From Apis mellifera (Eukaryota > Arthropoda > Insecta > Hymenoptera > Apidae), in the NCBI RefSeq assembly GCF_003254395.2, contig NC_037643.1, positions 6,902,963-6,966,962 on the forward strand: DNA of 64,000 nucleotides, read 5' to 3'. Numbering within the stretch: the first letter of the stretch is position 1; each line of letters starts with the position of its first letter. Of the stretch, positions 24,990 through 38,911 are shown one piece after another. A model generated the notes under the pieces. It was given only the letters and a program-made list of their open reading frames with translations. It did no database searches and was not told the origin of the DNA. The translations under genes were made by a program, and so were the position numbers.

Positions 24990-27900
24990 TAAATAGAGTT
25001 TCCGTCATTTCGCTCGTGAAACGAGCATTTCCTAGTTTTGTTTTTTTGTATCTTTTATTAATATCCATAGTTAACATGATACATTGTTTTTCTTTTTTTT
25101 TCCTTGACTTTTTGATTTATTTCAGATTGACATTTATAAAATTTTTATTAATAATTATTATAATCTATTAATCAAAGATATTTTTAAATTATATAATTAA
25201 TAATTCTTATGAATTTGGAATAAATTATTTGAATCGTTAAAAGAAGCATATAAATTATTATATTTAATTGTTTATATTAGAAAATTATTTTGATTAAATA
25301 CAGTGCAATATTTTAAAGAAAACATATAAATGTATAATTATTTCATTTCACAAACAAATATGTTATGTATACCTAATTTATTCAATAGTCGTTCAGAGAA
25401 GAATTGGTTCATATAAACCATTCCAGGTCCGATTTAAATGACAATCAATATGAAATATGCATAACTTTATTGTACAGAAGCAGAACACGTGTGGGAATAA
25501 TTATATATTGCTTTAGGTAATTAGCGTCATTGTTTCGCCGTTTCTATGGAATTTATGACTAGTTTGTCGAGCAGGGTTGTACATTATCTGGCGTGTCTGA
25601 TCATGTGGTGTAAAATAATGTTTGACATGTTCACTATTACTGTGAGAGATTCACGTCCAACTTTTCTCATTTTAATGATTTTCAACGAAGTACAAGATAA
25701 AAATGTAATTTAACATATTTCGATCGAATAAATTTATCATTTGTTTAACATAATTTTATTAAATTTATGAAATAAATTTAACATAATTCCATGTACGATA
25801 CCACGTGTTGAACATCACATAAATTAAACTGATTAATTATTGATTCTTATAATAAAACGAAATAATAAAATGAATAATATTAACTTTAATGAAATTCTGA
25901 GATATCTTAACATGTTTAAACGAAGTTGGTATATCGTAGAATATATCGTAGAGAAGATATTTCTGAATGATGAAGTTTATACATATATTAAACGATTTTC
26001 GATTATATTTTAAATATAAGTAGAAATCACTTAATTAAATACAAATTAAGTGAATTTATATGTTCTGCAAAGAAAATGAAGAGATAATATTTATTTAGAT
26101 TTAATTTCATTCTTTCGAGGATGGAATTAGAATACTTGCATATAGATCTATATTGAATATGTTAATAAAAAATTTTATTTTGTTAAAATTTTTTATAGTT
26201 ATGTATCAAAAAATTGAATTCTAATTTTAATGGACTCTATTTATTACTTCTATTAGATTAATGAAATAATAAACATCAAATATTAAATTATTTAAAGAAA
26301 AAATTTTAAATATATGTAATATTTGATATATTTTTTCAATAACAATTAAAAAAAAAAAGTCATACTTTACAATCCATCTTTCTTCCTTTCTCCGCGAAAC
26401 ATTAATAATTCTCAAATAAATCTCTCTCCGTTCGATCTGGATCGACTCGATTTAACGGAATGAAACGTGACTTCATGGATTTTGAATTATATCTTCTTGC
26501 AATTTCGCGTCCTCGAAGAAATATTCGGTCTAAACACACGTTGGAGAACGAGAGTTTCGCTCATCGCCCTCGGCACGCGCCGAACAAGATGGATTGTACG
26601 TGAGCTCAGTAAACCAAGAAAAGAAGGATGAGAACGAAGAATGAAAATGACTTGAGAATATGGTTATGGATATTATGCTTTATAAAAAAATATTTATAAA
26701 CTGGTGAAAAAATTAAATATGAATAAATTGTTGCAATATGATTATTTATAGACTATTAAAATAAGATATTTAAATAAGTTTTACAACGATAGCATAATTA
26801 ATTTTGAAATTACCGCCATTTAATGAAACTATCGAAATGTTAGATAAGCAAAAAAATTATTTATAAAATATAGAATTAAATATGATGAATTAAGTGGAAT
26901 AAATTTTTATTAATTGATATAATGATGAAGGAAAAATGATTAAAGGAAATATGAAGAATATTCTTCGTGAAATGAGTCACTTAATTATACTTCTTAATTA
27001 TGACGATGCAAAAAATTGTACATTCTTAATTTAGATTTTATTTCAAGGTAAACGTGTTTCATTTAATTAATTGCATATTTAATTTTATTTATTTTGATGA
27101 ACTTCGAAATAACAACGAAAAATAATATAATATAATATTATAGCTATTTCACATAACATAACATGTTGATAAATAATATTTATAAATTGATAATACAACT
27201 AATAAATATATTGATATAATTATTGAAATACGTACATTGATGTATGATATATATCGACACGGTCAATGATATAATTCACAAAAATGAATTATAAAAATCG
27301 TCTTCACAAATCATCGTTTAGTACCAACCATTCCGACATTAATATATCGAGAATATTTATCGATATAGCATCGATCCAAATTACACGCAACTCGAAAACC
27401 CGTCCACCACTTTCTGGAAACCAGTGAAAACGAGCAAAAAAATAAGATTTATTGCCAATAAATCTACAATTTCTCGTTACGCGACAATTAATTTAAATTC
27501 CCGTCAATTAGCAATGTCACGATCTCGATCGCGGTTGTCTACGCCTCGATTGATTGAAACTACAGATTAAAAAATTATTTCGTTCGTATTCTGAGCAGAA
27601 AAATCGACATGACATCAGTCCTTTTAGGATACTCATATCCTTCTGTTATGTGACACAAATCGATACAATCTTTATAGCTGTCGTTCAATAAATCGATTTC
27701 TCGATGCGATCTCGAATCAACAAATATGTCTGATGCGATCTCGAATCAACAAATATGTCTGACATCGCGTGGCAGTGACAATGGAAATGGCGCAGCATAC
27801 CTCGACTGTTCGAAACCAGAGTATTCTACGCAATTTAATTAATAATATTATTAAAGAAATTATAAGTTATAAATAAAAAATGCTAATAAATTTTGTTGCG

Positions 27901-29620
27901 TAATAGCGGTAAATTTGATAATAAGGCAAGTGATATTTTATAAATAAATTTAATAAATTATAAATCGTACGTGAATAAAAATATTTTGTTGTACTATCTT
28001 AATATTGTGAAGTGTCATGAGAAAATTTTATAAATGTATCAATTTAGAACAGGTATTTAATGAAATAATATTCTAATAAATAGGTTATAATAGTGGAATT
28101 TGGAATAAATTCTATAAATTTTTCATGAAGTGCCTAATTAATTGTGTTTATCTAATTATTTTTGAAGTGAAAAGATTAATCAAAGTAAAATCGAATGTTG
28201 ATTGAATTGATTTGAAATTTGATCAATATATATTTATTAGAAATGTTTAGTTGATAGTTATAGATAGTTTTCAATAATAAAATACATTTTTTTTAATTCT
28301 CACAATTTGATCATTATTTATAAGAAAAATTTTTATAATATCGAAAGAAATATAAATTTCTCAAAACTAACAAATAGTCATTCTAAAATTCGGAACTACC
28401 AACTTTGCAAATATCAGAATAAACATCTATTAAATTCATTTCTTTCTAATAACATTTGATTCCTATAAAAGAAATCTTTTACATTAAATTTGATTAGATT
28501 TATAAGTATTATACACATTGAACTCGATTTCATCGAAATTAAACCATTCGAAAAGTCTACAATAAACAATACACGATAGTCAGTGATTTCGACTTTTTCG
28601 ACAACTTAACCTCAAATCCGGATCAGATAATCGGTAGTCGTTTTCCTTATCTGGTAAACTATTTGAACGACAATGACTCATTGTTCGTCTTGGAAATCCT
28701 GTGTTCACTTAACAAAGGTTTAGCAACAGTTTCTCATTTGGTGAAAATATAAAACCGGTCACGAGGTAGGACGAGTGAATGAATTGATTTCGCAATTGTA
28801 CCAGATGCTGAACTCTCTCGTGTCACGTTGGATATTCGAAACCTTGTTACCGGCTCGGATCAATTAGATTTGCGATTATTACACACTGAAACTAATCGTG
28901 GATATATCGATGTTTGTAGGAAGAAAATATTGTTTAGAGTTGTTTATCGTGGACGCGATTATGATTTTTACGAACGAAGAGAGATAGATAGAACAGGTAT
29001 TAAAGAAATGAATGTTTGTAGGTTATAATTTAAGAATGACTAATGGAAAAGAAAAATAGATTTATTCTATTTTTTTATTTTTGTTGAAGTTTTGAAGCAT
29101 ATTTCATTAAACTAGTATTTAGATCATTTAATGATCTATTGATTAATAATAATGATTAAAATAATTAAAGACTATATGTTGTAATATCAAACTGATAATT
29201 ATATTATCTATAATATATTGAAGTATTTATATGAAGTATTTTTAATAATAAATAAAATATCATTCATTTATTTTAGAAAAAAATTGAATCATAATATAAA
29301 TCACACACGTGTAATGTATTAATATTTTTTTTTTTTAAATACATTTATATATAATTTGTTATATTAAAGACAATTTTATGATAATTATTGACGTAAATTT
29401 CTACGTCAATTAATAATTTGTAATGATAATTAGAGTTCTGTAGATTGAATATAAACTTTTATTATTCTAAAATAATATGTAATAATGGATAAGTTTCTAT
29501 TTATATATAATTATTTTCCTTCTATTCAGGAATATATTTTAAATTACGTGGAAAATCAAGAGATAATGATAAAATTTCAAAACATATAAACATATGGATT
29601 CATAATCTATTCACATCCAT
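24990..29620. other. Very AT-rich desert
   Basis: No supportable gene. Slightly higher GC near 26440-26600, 27530-27800 and 28580-28870, without a convincing frame. Confidence 0.5.
27703..27760. repeat. Exact 29-bp tandem duplication
   Basis: GATGCGATCTCGAATCAACA and the next nine bases (27703-27731) are repeated without change at 27732-27760. Perfect identity suggests a recent event. Confidence 0.95.
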
Positions 29621-29637
29621 ATTCAAATGGTCTGAAT

Positions 29638-29868
29638 CTATCCTGTGAGATACTTGATCCCATCGCTACAATGATACCACGAATAGGAGGAAACAGAGGG
29701 GAGAGGATCGGTCAGTTCTCCCTGTGTCGGTGTTCGCGCCACAGATTGCATCAGCACGCCCTTAATCCTATTATGACTAAGTAATGACTCCTTAGTATGC
29801 CGACTCGAGAACCGTAAAAATGTTGTGTCAGATGCTATCTGACTGGTTGTCGTTTGGTAATTTACCAT
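29638..29868 (-). CDS. Candidate coding frame (76 codons), unassigned
   Basis: In a GC-balanced patch of the AT desert, a minus frame runs from ATG (29868) to TAG (29638). It opens MVNYQTTTSQIASDTTFL and ends SSYSWYHCSDGIKYLTG. The frame is also open a few codons upstream, to a possible acceptor with a short pyrimidine tract (GGTCTGACCTTTAG, ending near 29885). It could therefore be a terminal exon. It is polar and rich in S and T, with no membrane segment or known motif. The start context is weak (C at -3). I cannot exclude a chance frame in conserved non-coding DNA. Confidence 0.25.
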   Translation of the reverse strand: MVNYQTTTSQIASDTTFLRFSSRHTKESLLSHNRIKGVLMQSVARTPTQGELTDPLPSVSSYSWYHCSDGIKYLTG

Positions 29869-29979
29869 ACGTCCAGCATCGGCTAAAGGTCAGACCGCTT
29901 TTACGCTTGATTCACGGCTTCCGAAGAAGTCTTCTCTCCTTCTATGGCGGTCGTAACTATGGAAAGATTAGCGTAGTGA

Positions 29980-32330
29980 GATTATGATTTATGATTTTCA
30001 AGCAGTTCATGAGAATTTTGTATTAAAAGAGTAGAAAGTCGAAGTTAATATATATTGTGATATTATGAACTGCATCGATATCACTATAATGTTAAAAATA
30101 ATAAAATTATTCAAATTAGTATTAAAGTTTAGAATATTTAGTGAATATCTAGAAATTGAAAAAAACGATGGAATAAATATTTGAAAATTACGCTGATACT
30201 TTCAAAATAGTAAGAAAATCGAAAATGTCGATACCATAATAATTTATATATAATAATTTATAAAGATCCAAAAATAATAGAATGTTATTTACAGGTCCAG
30301 TTTATCTTGTTAAGCACATTTGTTGAAAAAATGGCATGACTCAAAATTTGCTTTTATCGAATTAATTCTTTGTCACGAAGAATGAACATTGCTTAAGAAA
30401 CATCAAGCAATCACTACTGAAAAGAAACAGAAAAAGAGAAAGAGAGAGAAGGAACGATGGTATTTATAGGTCGTTCGAATTCTATGGATCTCGAAGGGAA
30501 CACGACAAGTAATAAGTTTCGTTTAAGTCTGAGCAATCAGATAACGATCGGAATTTTGCGGCGAGAAGAAAGAGGGAATCGAGAGAGAAGGAGAGATTGT
30601 GTATCCAATCTACTTGTAATTATATGCAACGGAATCTGGTATATAAGGATTGTTTAACGGTAAACGATGAATTGGTGCAAATAGCAGGAATGAACAGCTA
30701 TTTAACGAAATTGCTATGAACCATCTGATTAAGGGGATTGCTTTGAAGTACACGTGTGTATTGTGTAATAACTGATGAACAGGGGAATACATTCACCAGA
30801 TATTGCGTCCCTTGAACAAGTTGTGCATAAATGAATGAATGGAGATAAATTTTATGGATGATTTTTCAAAAAGGATTATTGTAAAGAGTAATACATATTT
30901 GAGAGATATTGTGAGGATGAAATTTTTTTTATTGTTTTTTTTTTTTAAGTTTTATTGTGGAATATTTATTTAACGCATATTTAAATTGCAGGAATAATAA
31001 AGTAAAAAACTGTGAAGTAAATAATTGAATAAATAATCAAGTAAGAATTTTTGGAAAATGTTGAAAGAAAGAGAGGAGTTAAAAAAATTGAACGAAAGAA
31101 TGCTGTTATTAGGTCAATCAATATTTAAATAAAATTGATGTATTGATGAAAAAGAAAATGACTATAATTAAGGTAATATGATGAAAATTAACAGGTTTAA
31201 TATAGTTACATTTTTAACATATTTTATATTATCACATATATAATTATGTTTAATATATATTAAAGTAAAAAATTTATCATTTTAACAAATTTCTATTATG
31301 ATACAATTTATATTTTTCGTCAATTATAAATATTTATCTTAAATAGTTAAATAATAATAAGTTTTTACTAACTTTAACTTAACTTTAACCAAATATGGAA
31401 TTACCTTGTCGACAGAGATAAAAAAACAACATCAAAGCCGCAATGAGAGTCGTAAAGATGAGCCAACAGAACCATAAAAGCAACGCAGAACAATAAATCT
31501 AATATCTCGTAAAACTCTGGTTGCCTCTTTCCATCATCAACGATTAGGAATGATTCTCGAGAGCTTCTTAATAATGAATGATCCCAAATCCATCAAAACT
31601 CGGAACGAAAATATCCTATCCTATCCGTGAAGAAAGGAGTCCTCGAAAAAAATATGTAAAAGGGTCCACCAGAAACCAGTTCAGATTTATCGCTTCCGGT
31701 ATAGTGAAAAATATGAAGCAAATTAACATGCCCAAGTAATATTGTTACGATGATTTATGGTATGTAAAACGACGTTTGAAAGGGTAAAGAACGAGGGAAG
31801 CTCATGTATCAGTGAAGATGGTCAACGACGTCTGCTTGGAACAACCATTAAGCCGCTTATCCACTGGTCTTTACGAATAGTTTTTAAACGATTCATTGAA
31901 CAATATATAAAATTATTTTGATTATACGATTTCTATAATGAAATTCAACATTTAATTTTCCAAATTAATTTAGTATGAAATTAATTCTTGAATCTTTTCA
32001 TCTTTTTGTTTTATTTTTAATTGTACATTACAAATTTATTTATATCTCAAAATGAATATATATGATCATCTTTTTGATGAAATGATAATTTTCTTTAATC
32101 TATTTCAAATCTGATTCACATTTTTTTTCTTTCTTAAAATTATTTCTAGATAATGATATCATTTTTAGATAATAGTGTCAATACCAATTAAAGACTGCAT
32201 ATAACAAACAACTTAATAACTTTTTAACATTTTAAATAAAAATTCCAATTCACGAATCAGAATCATCACAATTCTCTATCGAATATCTCTTATCGAAATT
32301 TAACAGTGGATACAAGGCTTTAAGTGTTTC
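29980..32330. other. AT-rich desert
   Basis: No supportable gene. A 66-codon plus frame at 30457-30657 and moderate GC at 31400-31880 are unassigned. Confidence 0.5.
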
Positions 32331-32597
32331 AAATGACGATTAAACCTGTATCATTGACCGCCCTCTCATTATCTCGTTTCTCTGCCCTTCTCACCTTCTC
32401 TTCTTCACGTCCTGGTTTCATGCTTGCATAATGCATAAACAGGGTGAAAACACGAGGAAGCTGTCCAACGTCATTTTAAGCGGCAAAGAGAATGCGAATT
32501 TGCAAGAAACTAAGCCGACTGCATACCAACGAGCCTGAAACCCAAGAAAGCCGATCTTTCCGCAATATCTTCACCGCCTTAATTCCCTGCGAATCTC

Positions 32598-32666
32598 ATG
32601 AAAAAAAGGCGCGAACATCGTCCAAAGGGATTTAAACGGCTACTTATCCTCGTTCGGTTTGGTTTG
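32598..32666 (+). CDS. Candidate first coding exon (partial)
   Basis: An ATG at 32598 opens MKKRREHRPKGFKRLLILVR and reaches a canonical donor TTG|GTAAGT at 32667 after 23 codons, in phase 0. A basic stretch followed by LLILV is the pattern of a short membrane or signal-anchor start. The surrounding patch (32330-32730) is GC-richer than the desert around it. Any partner exon would lie to the right; none was identified. The frame also continues past the donor for about 30 codons, so it could be an unspliced chance frame. Confidence 0.18.
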
Positions 32667-32729
32667 GTAAGTGGGAAACGAGTTTTCGATAGGCCGTTTT
32701 CCATGTTTGAGCGCCATGAATCCTTAAAT

Positions 32730-34330
32730 AAAGTTAAATGGAGAATCAAGGATTAAGGCGTTTAAGAATTTTTATACTGAAATTTGTTTTGTTTAATTTT
32801 TTCTTGGATACTGAAATTTGTTTAATTTTTATTAAAACATTATATTTTTTTTAGTAATAAACCAGGAAAGAAGATATAAAGAAAAAAATGGATGTGATAA
32901 AACGTGTAAGTTTATAAGTTCACGTGTTTTGAGATAGGTAAGATTAATTTAATTTTTGAATAATAAATATTTTAATATAAATATATTAAAAGTTGTGTGA
33001 TGTAAATTTCGCATGGTCTAATAAATCTTTACATTTAATAAAATTAAAGTACTTATTCTTTCATATGATTTCTTTCAGAGATAGAACTCGAGTGACATAA
33101 GTATTTGAATGATTTTAAAATTCATTCAACTCAAAAAAACATTTCGATAAAAAAGAATTGTTTCAAAAACTTATTTTCTTCAACTTTAATCAAGCAATCA
33201 CACATTGCAATCAATTACTAATACAAAAAATAATTGGAGACAACATACAGAGCCGCTGTGTTACAATAGTTGTTACTGAAACGAGTTCAAATCACGTTGC
33301 TCTAAGGATGCTTTTAATTTGAAAGCAAATTCTCCAAGATAATGTATGAACTTGGCAATGGTAACATTGAAAGGATAATGTACCAACTTTGTCTACCCTT
33401 AAAAAACGTTGACCGAGAAGAAAGAAGAATGATGGACGTTCAACCCGAATAGTTTTCCAGATGTCATCCCTTTCTCGAGATTCACAACGAGGCGAATTGT
33501 CAGCTTTGCGAAATGGAAAAAAAAAAAACAAAAAGAAAAAAAGAAAAAATAAATATTACGACTGTGTTACGAACGTGGTTTACCGGTAGCTAACACGTAG
33601 AAGCTACTCTTTGTACGTGGAATAGTTACGAGTTCTTCGGGTTCTGTTTAATATGCATGGAAACGCGCCTCTTAGAGCATATGCTTTCATATGTTTACCG
33701 CTTCCAATTTCTCATTGTTATCAAAACTACTGACTTAAACGATATTCTTGTATGGAGGAAGAGTGAAAGAACGAGTTCGAAAGTTACAGAGAAAATAATA
33801 ATGGATTAAATAAAAAAAAGAAACTCGAATTTTTCTAAAGGGTAAGTAATTTATCCAATTTATCAAGAAGATGAATTTTTATTTTGGAAATTTATTATTT
33901 TAAATTATATTAATATCTAAAATTAAGAAAAAAACTATCTTTAGATAATGAAATAGAAATATGAGTAATCAATCCTGTATATTTTCAGTATTTTTCAAAG
34001 CAAGAAGACTGACAAAACCTAAAATGGACAGGATAGGATCCAAGTATATTTAAAAAACAAAATACTACTAAATAATCTTAACTTGAAATTTTCTACAAAT
34101 TTTTAAGTAACATAAATCCATTCATAAATAAGATCACTTACTTAATTACAAATTTCTTTGTTTGTTTCAGGATTCTTCAAGAAAAAAATGCTCAAGATCA
34201 ATCATTTGTTCAATTCACATTCAATTGCCTCTTTAGAGATAAGGAAAGCTTGAGCAACTGAGCAACCTAAAGATGTCGCATATCCTTAAATCATCTTATC
34301 TATTCAAAGCTTATTATTCACACGCTTTAA
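32730..34330. other. AT-rich desert
   Basis: No gene seen. An A-rich tract lies at 33515-33545. Confidence 0.5.
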
Positions 34331-34436
34331 ACGACGTCTAAAGTGCAGTGACATCTTTTTTTGACTGTCACGCCTTTATCGCGTTCAGTTTTACGCGACT
34401 ACTCGTATCGATCTGACAGTGGCGTAAAAGCCATGA

Positions 34437-34565
34437 CAGAATACCATCAGCGACCATCTTCGCGGAATCCTAAGAAACTTAGTTAGTCAGGAACCCTCTG
34501 TGTTGCGTATCGGAGTCAGCAGCCCGTTGCTGGATGACAAATCGTTGGTTGGCCGAGCTGACAGC
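34437..34565 (+). other. Higher-GC patch with 43-codon frame ending in TAA
   Basis: After a TGA at 34434 the plus frame stays open for 43 codons to TAA at 34566. It includes ILRNLVSQEPSVLRIGVSSP and ends LVGRADS. A possible acceptor, TTAGTTAGTCAG, lies at 34481-34492. The patch 34330-34600 is GC-balanced inside AT-rich DNA. It could be a terminal exon or a conserved regulatory element. No start codon and no known domain. Confidence 0.2.
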
Positions 34566-34600
34566 TAACATCCATTGACCGTTTTACAACTTGATAAATC

Positions 34601-37600
34601 GTAACACGGAGGATCTTCTCGTTATAACAGATGGTGTACGCGTTAAGTGTCTATTTTTTAAAATTACTTCTTTATTTAAGGATCTTTATTTTTTTGATCT
34701 TGTTCAAATCATTGGAACCGATGAAATAATGCAACATATTATTCTACAATACAAATTAAAATTTTCTGATAACAAAATTCTAAGTAATTCAATAAAATAT
34801 AAAATACAAATTGATAGATGATGATAATTGAATTTAAAAATCTATGGAAAACTATATAAATGTTAAGTTTCTTTTATCTTCTTTTTCTTGATTCAAGTTG
34901 AATCACTCGCATAAATATATATAAATAATAAATATAAATATATTTTCATTTGTGTTATTATTCATGTATTCATTTACTCTGTAATTTAATAAGTTCATCA
35001 TTTGATTCATTGGTAATCGCTAATGTCTCTATAATATTCTTGGTTAATAATCAATTAAGAGACTTGATTGAAAAGTAGCAACGTTAAAAGATGAATTGCC
35101 GAATTGATGTCGTAATATCGAATGATTAATGGTATGATAAATCGTTGAAAGAATGATCGCCTACTCGAAAACGATCGAGGAAGGTGGAGTGGGTCGTTTA
35201 ATGATTCGAATACGTGATTGTAACGTTGCAGTTGATTATTAACCGTACAATTTATTGTATCATAAATGTCTACTTCCACGTCTAATTTTTTACCGTATCG
35301 TGATATATACCTTATTGTGAACAAACCTACGAGTTTGCTATAAAGCTTAATTACTTAACCTCAATATTATCGAGAATAGGAAAGAGTATCGATGAAACAT
35401 TTTACCGGGACGATACGTACTGTAAAATGAGATAATTCGATTCTAAATAATCAAATATGCCTAATTTCGTATCGTAAGGTTTAATTTATTATTAATTTAT
35501 GTAGATTGAAATAAAAGGATAAATCGAAATTATTCGAAAAAAAAAAATAGTCGAGAAAAATCGTGGCTATTTGCAATATCATAAATATAAGATCTCCTAT
35601 AATATTCTGATTTAAAGCAAAAGCCACAGAGATCATTATGGAAATCACTAAATCTAATTTCCATAATAGATAAGTTGTATAGATTACTTCAACAAGATTT
35701 TAATGCAGCTAGGTTAGGAATTTTTATTACAATATTGTTACAATATTGTTATATTTTCATGTTAATGATGTCGGTGCAATCATAATGTCGTTTTAATTAA
35801 ATGTAAATAAAATACGAACTCAACAAAACTCAAAACTATTATGTCCTAAAAATGATTCAATTAATTAGAATCGATTAATTGGAAATTGAATACGTATACA
35901 AATAGAAAACTATTTGAAAACTTTTTTATACTTTTTATATATATTTTTTTTTTTATTTAATATTGCATTGATTTATCTGATAAGTAATTAATAATTTTAT
36001 TATCTACAAGATATGATGATAATAATACAGATACGATGTTGATTCAAGTAGTATCAAGGTTAAAAAGCAGCACAGTCGAGGAATGTTAATTTCAATCAGT
36101 GTTCTACGTAGATCTGTATCGATAATATTCTGCTTATCTTAGATGTTATTTAATGATTTTTCATACATTATCTTTTAATTTCGCTACGTCTAATATAATT
36201 TATATAAGGGGAACTGTGTTAAACATAATAAAATCTAGCAATGAATTATTTATTATCACTCGCAATTACAAGTTAAGGGTTATGGAACCAGTTTGAAAAA
36301 CGAGGATCGTTTAATAATTACTGTTGACGATGTAAACGATGTAAAATTAAAATTGGAATTTAATTACAATGTAATCATATGTGTATATACGCGTTTGATC
36401 GAATAATAATAAATAATCGAAACGAGATTCTCCTAATAAAGAAATCGTCATTTGCCTATGTATCTTCCATTTCTTCGACATTCGACGAGCCTTCGTAAAA
36501 ATTATTATGATTGTAATTACGAATTAAATATTATTGATTGGATATATCAATTATGATACAATTTTATCGTATGATGGTATGATATAAATATTATTCGTAT
36601 GATTAATATATCATCTTGAAAGAATTTATAATATTTTTTAAAACAAATAAGCAGTTTCGACTATTTTAAAATTCCCGCGAAATTTCTTAACCTTTACTCC
36701 ATTTTGCACTTATAAATTATTTCAATTGCACGAGTTTTCTAAAAAAGAATAGAACGTAAGACAAGATGAGATATTTAATTAACAATTAATTTAAATAACA
36801 ATTAAAACTTTTACACGCTTTTGTTGGATTGAATCGATATAATTTTTCGTTTTCCAGACTGCTTTGCATTTTTGTAACATGGGAAAATATAAACATAATT
36901 TTATCAATGTGGAAAATCTCTTGGTCGAAGGATTAAATTGAAGGATTAAAATTGAGAAAAAAAAAAAGAAAAAGGAAAGAAATCCTCTTCTTCTTTTTAA
37001 TTCGTGACAGGATATTGCGAATTGACGTCACATCTTGGCTAAAAAGTAACGTATTACAATGTAAAATGTATATTTAGAAATGGAAAAGATATTCACGGTT
37101 TGGCCATAAATCGACAGTCTGACAGTTTATTTACAATGTAAGCAATCGTAAGTTGGTTTTATTAACTAGATGGATAATGTAGCAACGTGATAATTAAGTC
37201 GAACTAATGGACGATTAAACGTGAATAGAATCGATATCAAATTAATTGATATATTGTTAAATTAATTGGATCGAGAAAGAACGGATATTATATCAATTTG
37301 TAATTGATGTTAATTGTAAATTAATGGTAATATTAATATTACAATAATATTATGAGTACATTTGTGAACTAAATTGCACGTATTTTAGGTTAGGAAAATA
37401 GTTGAATAAATTTTTAAAAATTTTTTACAGAAACAGTGATGAAAATTAACAAGGATTATTGATTGATTAATATTTGATATCGAAGAATAATAAGTGTAAT
37501 AATAAGTGAATAATAAGTGTAATATAATAAGAATAATTTTATATCGAAGAATTTAATTTTGTGTTAAATAAGAAAATGTCGAATTAATTAAAGTGAATTC

Positions 37601-38870
37601 TAGAATTAATAAAAAAAAAGTGATTGTTAAAAATAAAATTTTTCGTTTAAAGTAAAATTCTAAAATTCTTGATCCATTTTTCAAATTTGATCGAAAATCT
37701 AAGATATCTTTTAATATTAGCAATACGACAATAGGTTTATTTTTAAAATTTCTTCGATAATGTAAACAGAAAGCAAAGAAACGAACTCAATACTCGATGG
37801 AATACAGTTTATCTGAAAGCACTGCTGAAAATAATATCGTTCGAAAGTTAATTCTGTCGATATCAACAAACGACACGTGATTCATATCCTAGAAATTTTC
37901 AACGCGAACCTATTTCTATATCGTTACGAAATACATGGCACCTTAAAATTAGCAACGTTTACACTTTGACGTTATTGGTTTCGGTTTGGGAGAAAGTAAT
38001 ATCGATTTTGCACGATAAAACGTATTTAAAACTGGTATTTAATATTTCATTATCGAATAATCGTCTCGACATTAATATTTTTGATATTTCGTATCGCAAA
38101 ATTGTATCGCAAACATATTTACATAACTACATACGTAAGCATATCAATGAATTTTTTTTTCTGTATAATACTAACTAATTTATTATTTAAACAACGTTAT
38201 TATTGTAACTCTGACGATTTGTTAAATCATTCATTCGTACATTCTTACATTCACTCGTAATATTAATTTCAAACTATATATATATATCTACGTTTCACTT
38301 TCAGAATCGTTCTAACCTCTCTTTCAAATCCATCTGTAATTGAAAGCTCGAATTGCGATATATTCTTTTATCTAATCGTTTGATCTAATCTTTGGAACTT
38401 GGAATATATATAAATCAAGAGATATTATATTGTTACAAAACGAATCTATCAATTGAAAATTCTTTATTTGATCGGGGTTTAAAAAGTGACACTCAACTTT
38501 CCCTTCGATCTAATACGAAATACGGATTCGATGTATATATATTCGAGTGTTGTCAACTAGAGAGAGCGATAGTAAAAAAAAAAAAGAAATATCGAAATCG
38601 TGTCTCGAAAATCATATCTACTTATGCGAAATATAAAATAATAAAGGTAAATCGATTCTGGATACGCTAATATAACTTTGAAAATATTCTCGAACAACAT
38701 CTGATTCTATCTTATCTTATGGAATATTTGCCAATATTCGATCCAAGTGAAAACCGGAAAACTCATATTTTTCCATGAACGATAAATATTAAGTGGGGGA
38801 GAGGAAATTAGTTTTAAATCGAGTAATAAGTGACACTTTGAGCGAGCGTTAATCGAGATCGCGGTAATAG

Positions 38871-38911
<41 letters not shown>

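Noticed and set aside
33280..33300. B-box-like GAGTTCAAATCAC
   Set aside because: The stem does not close and no A-box precedes it.
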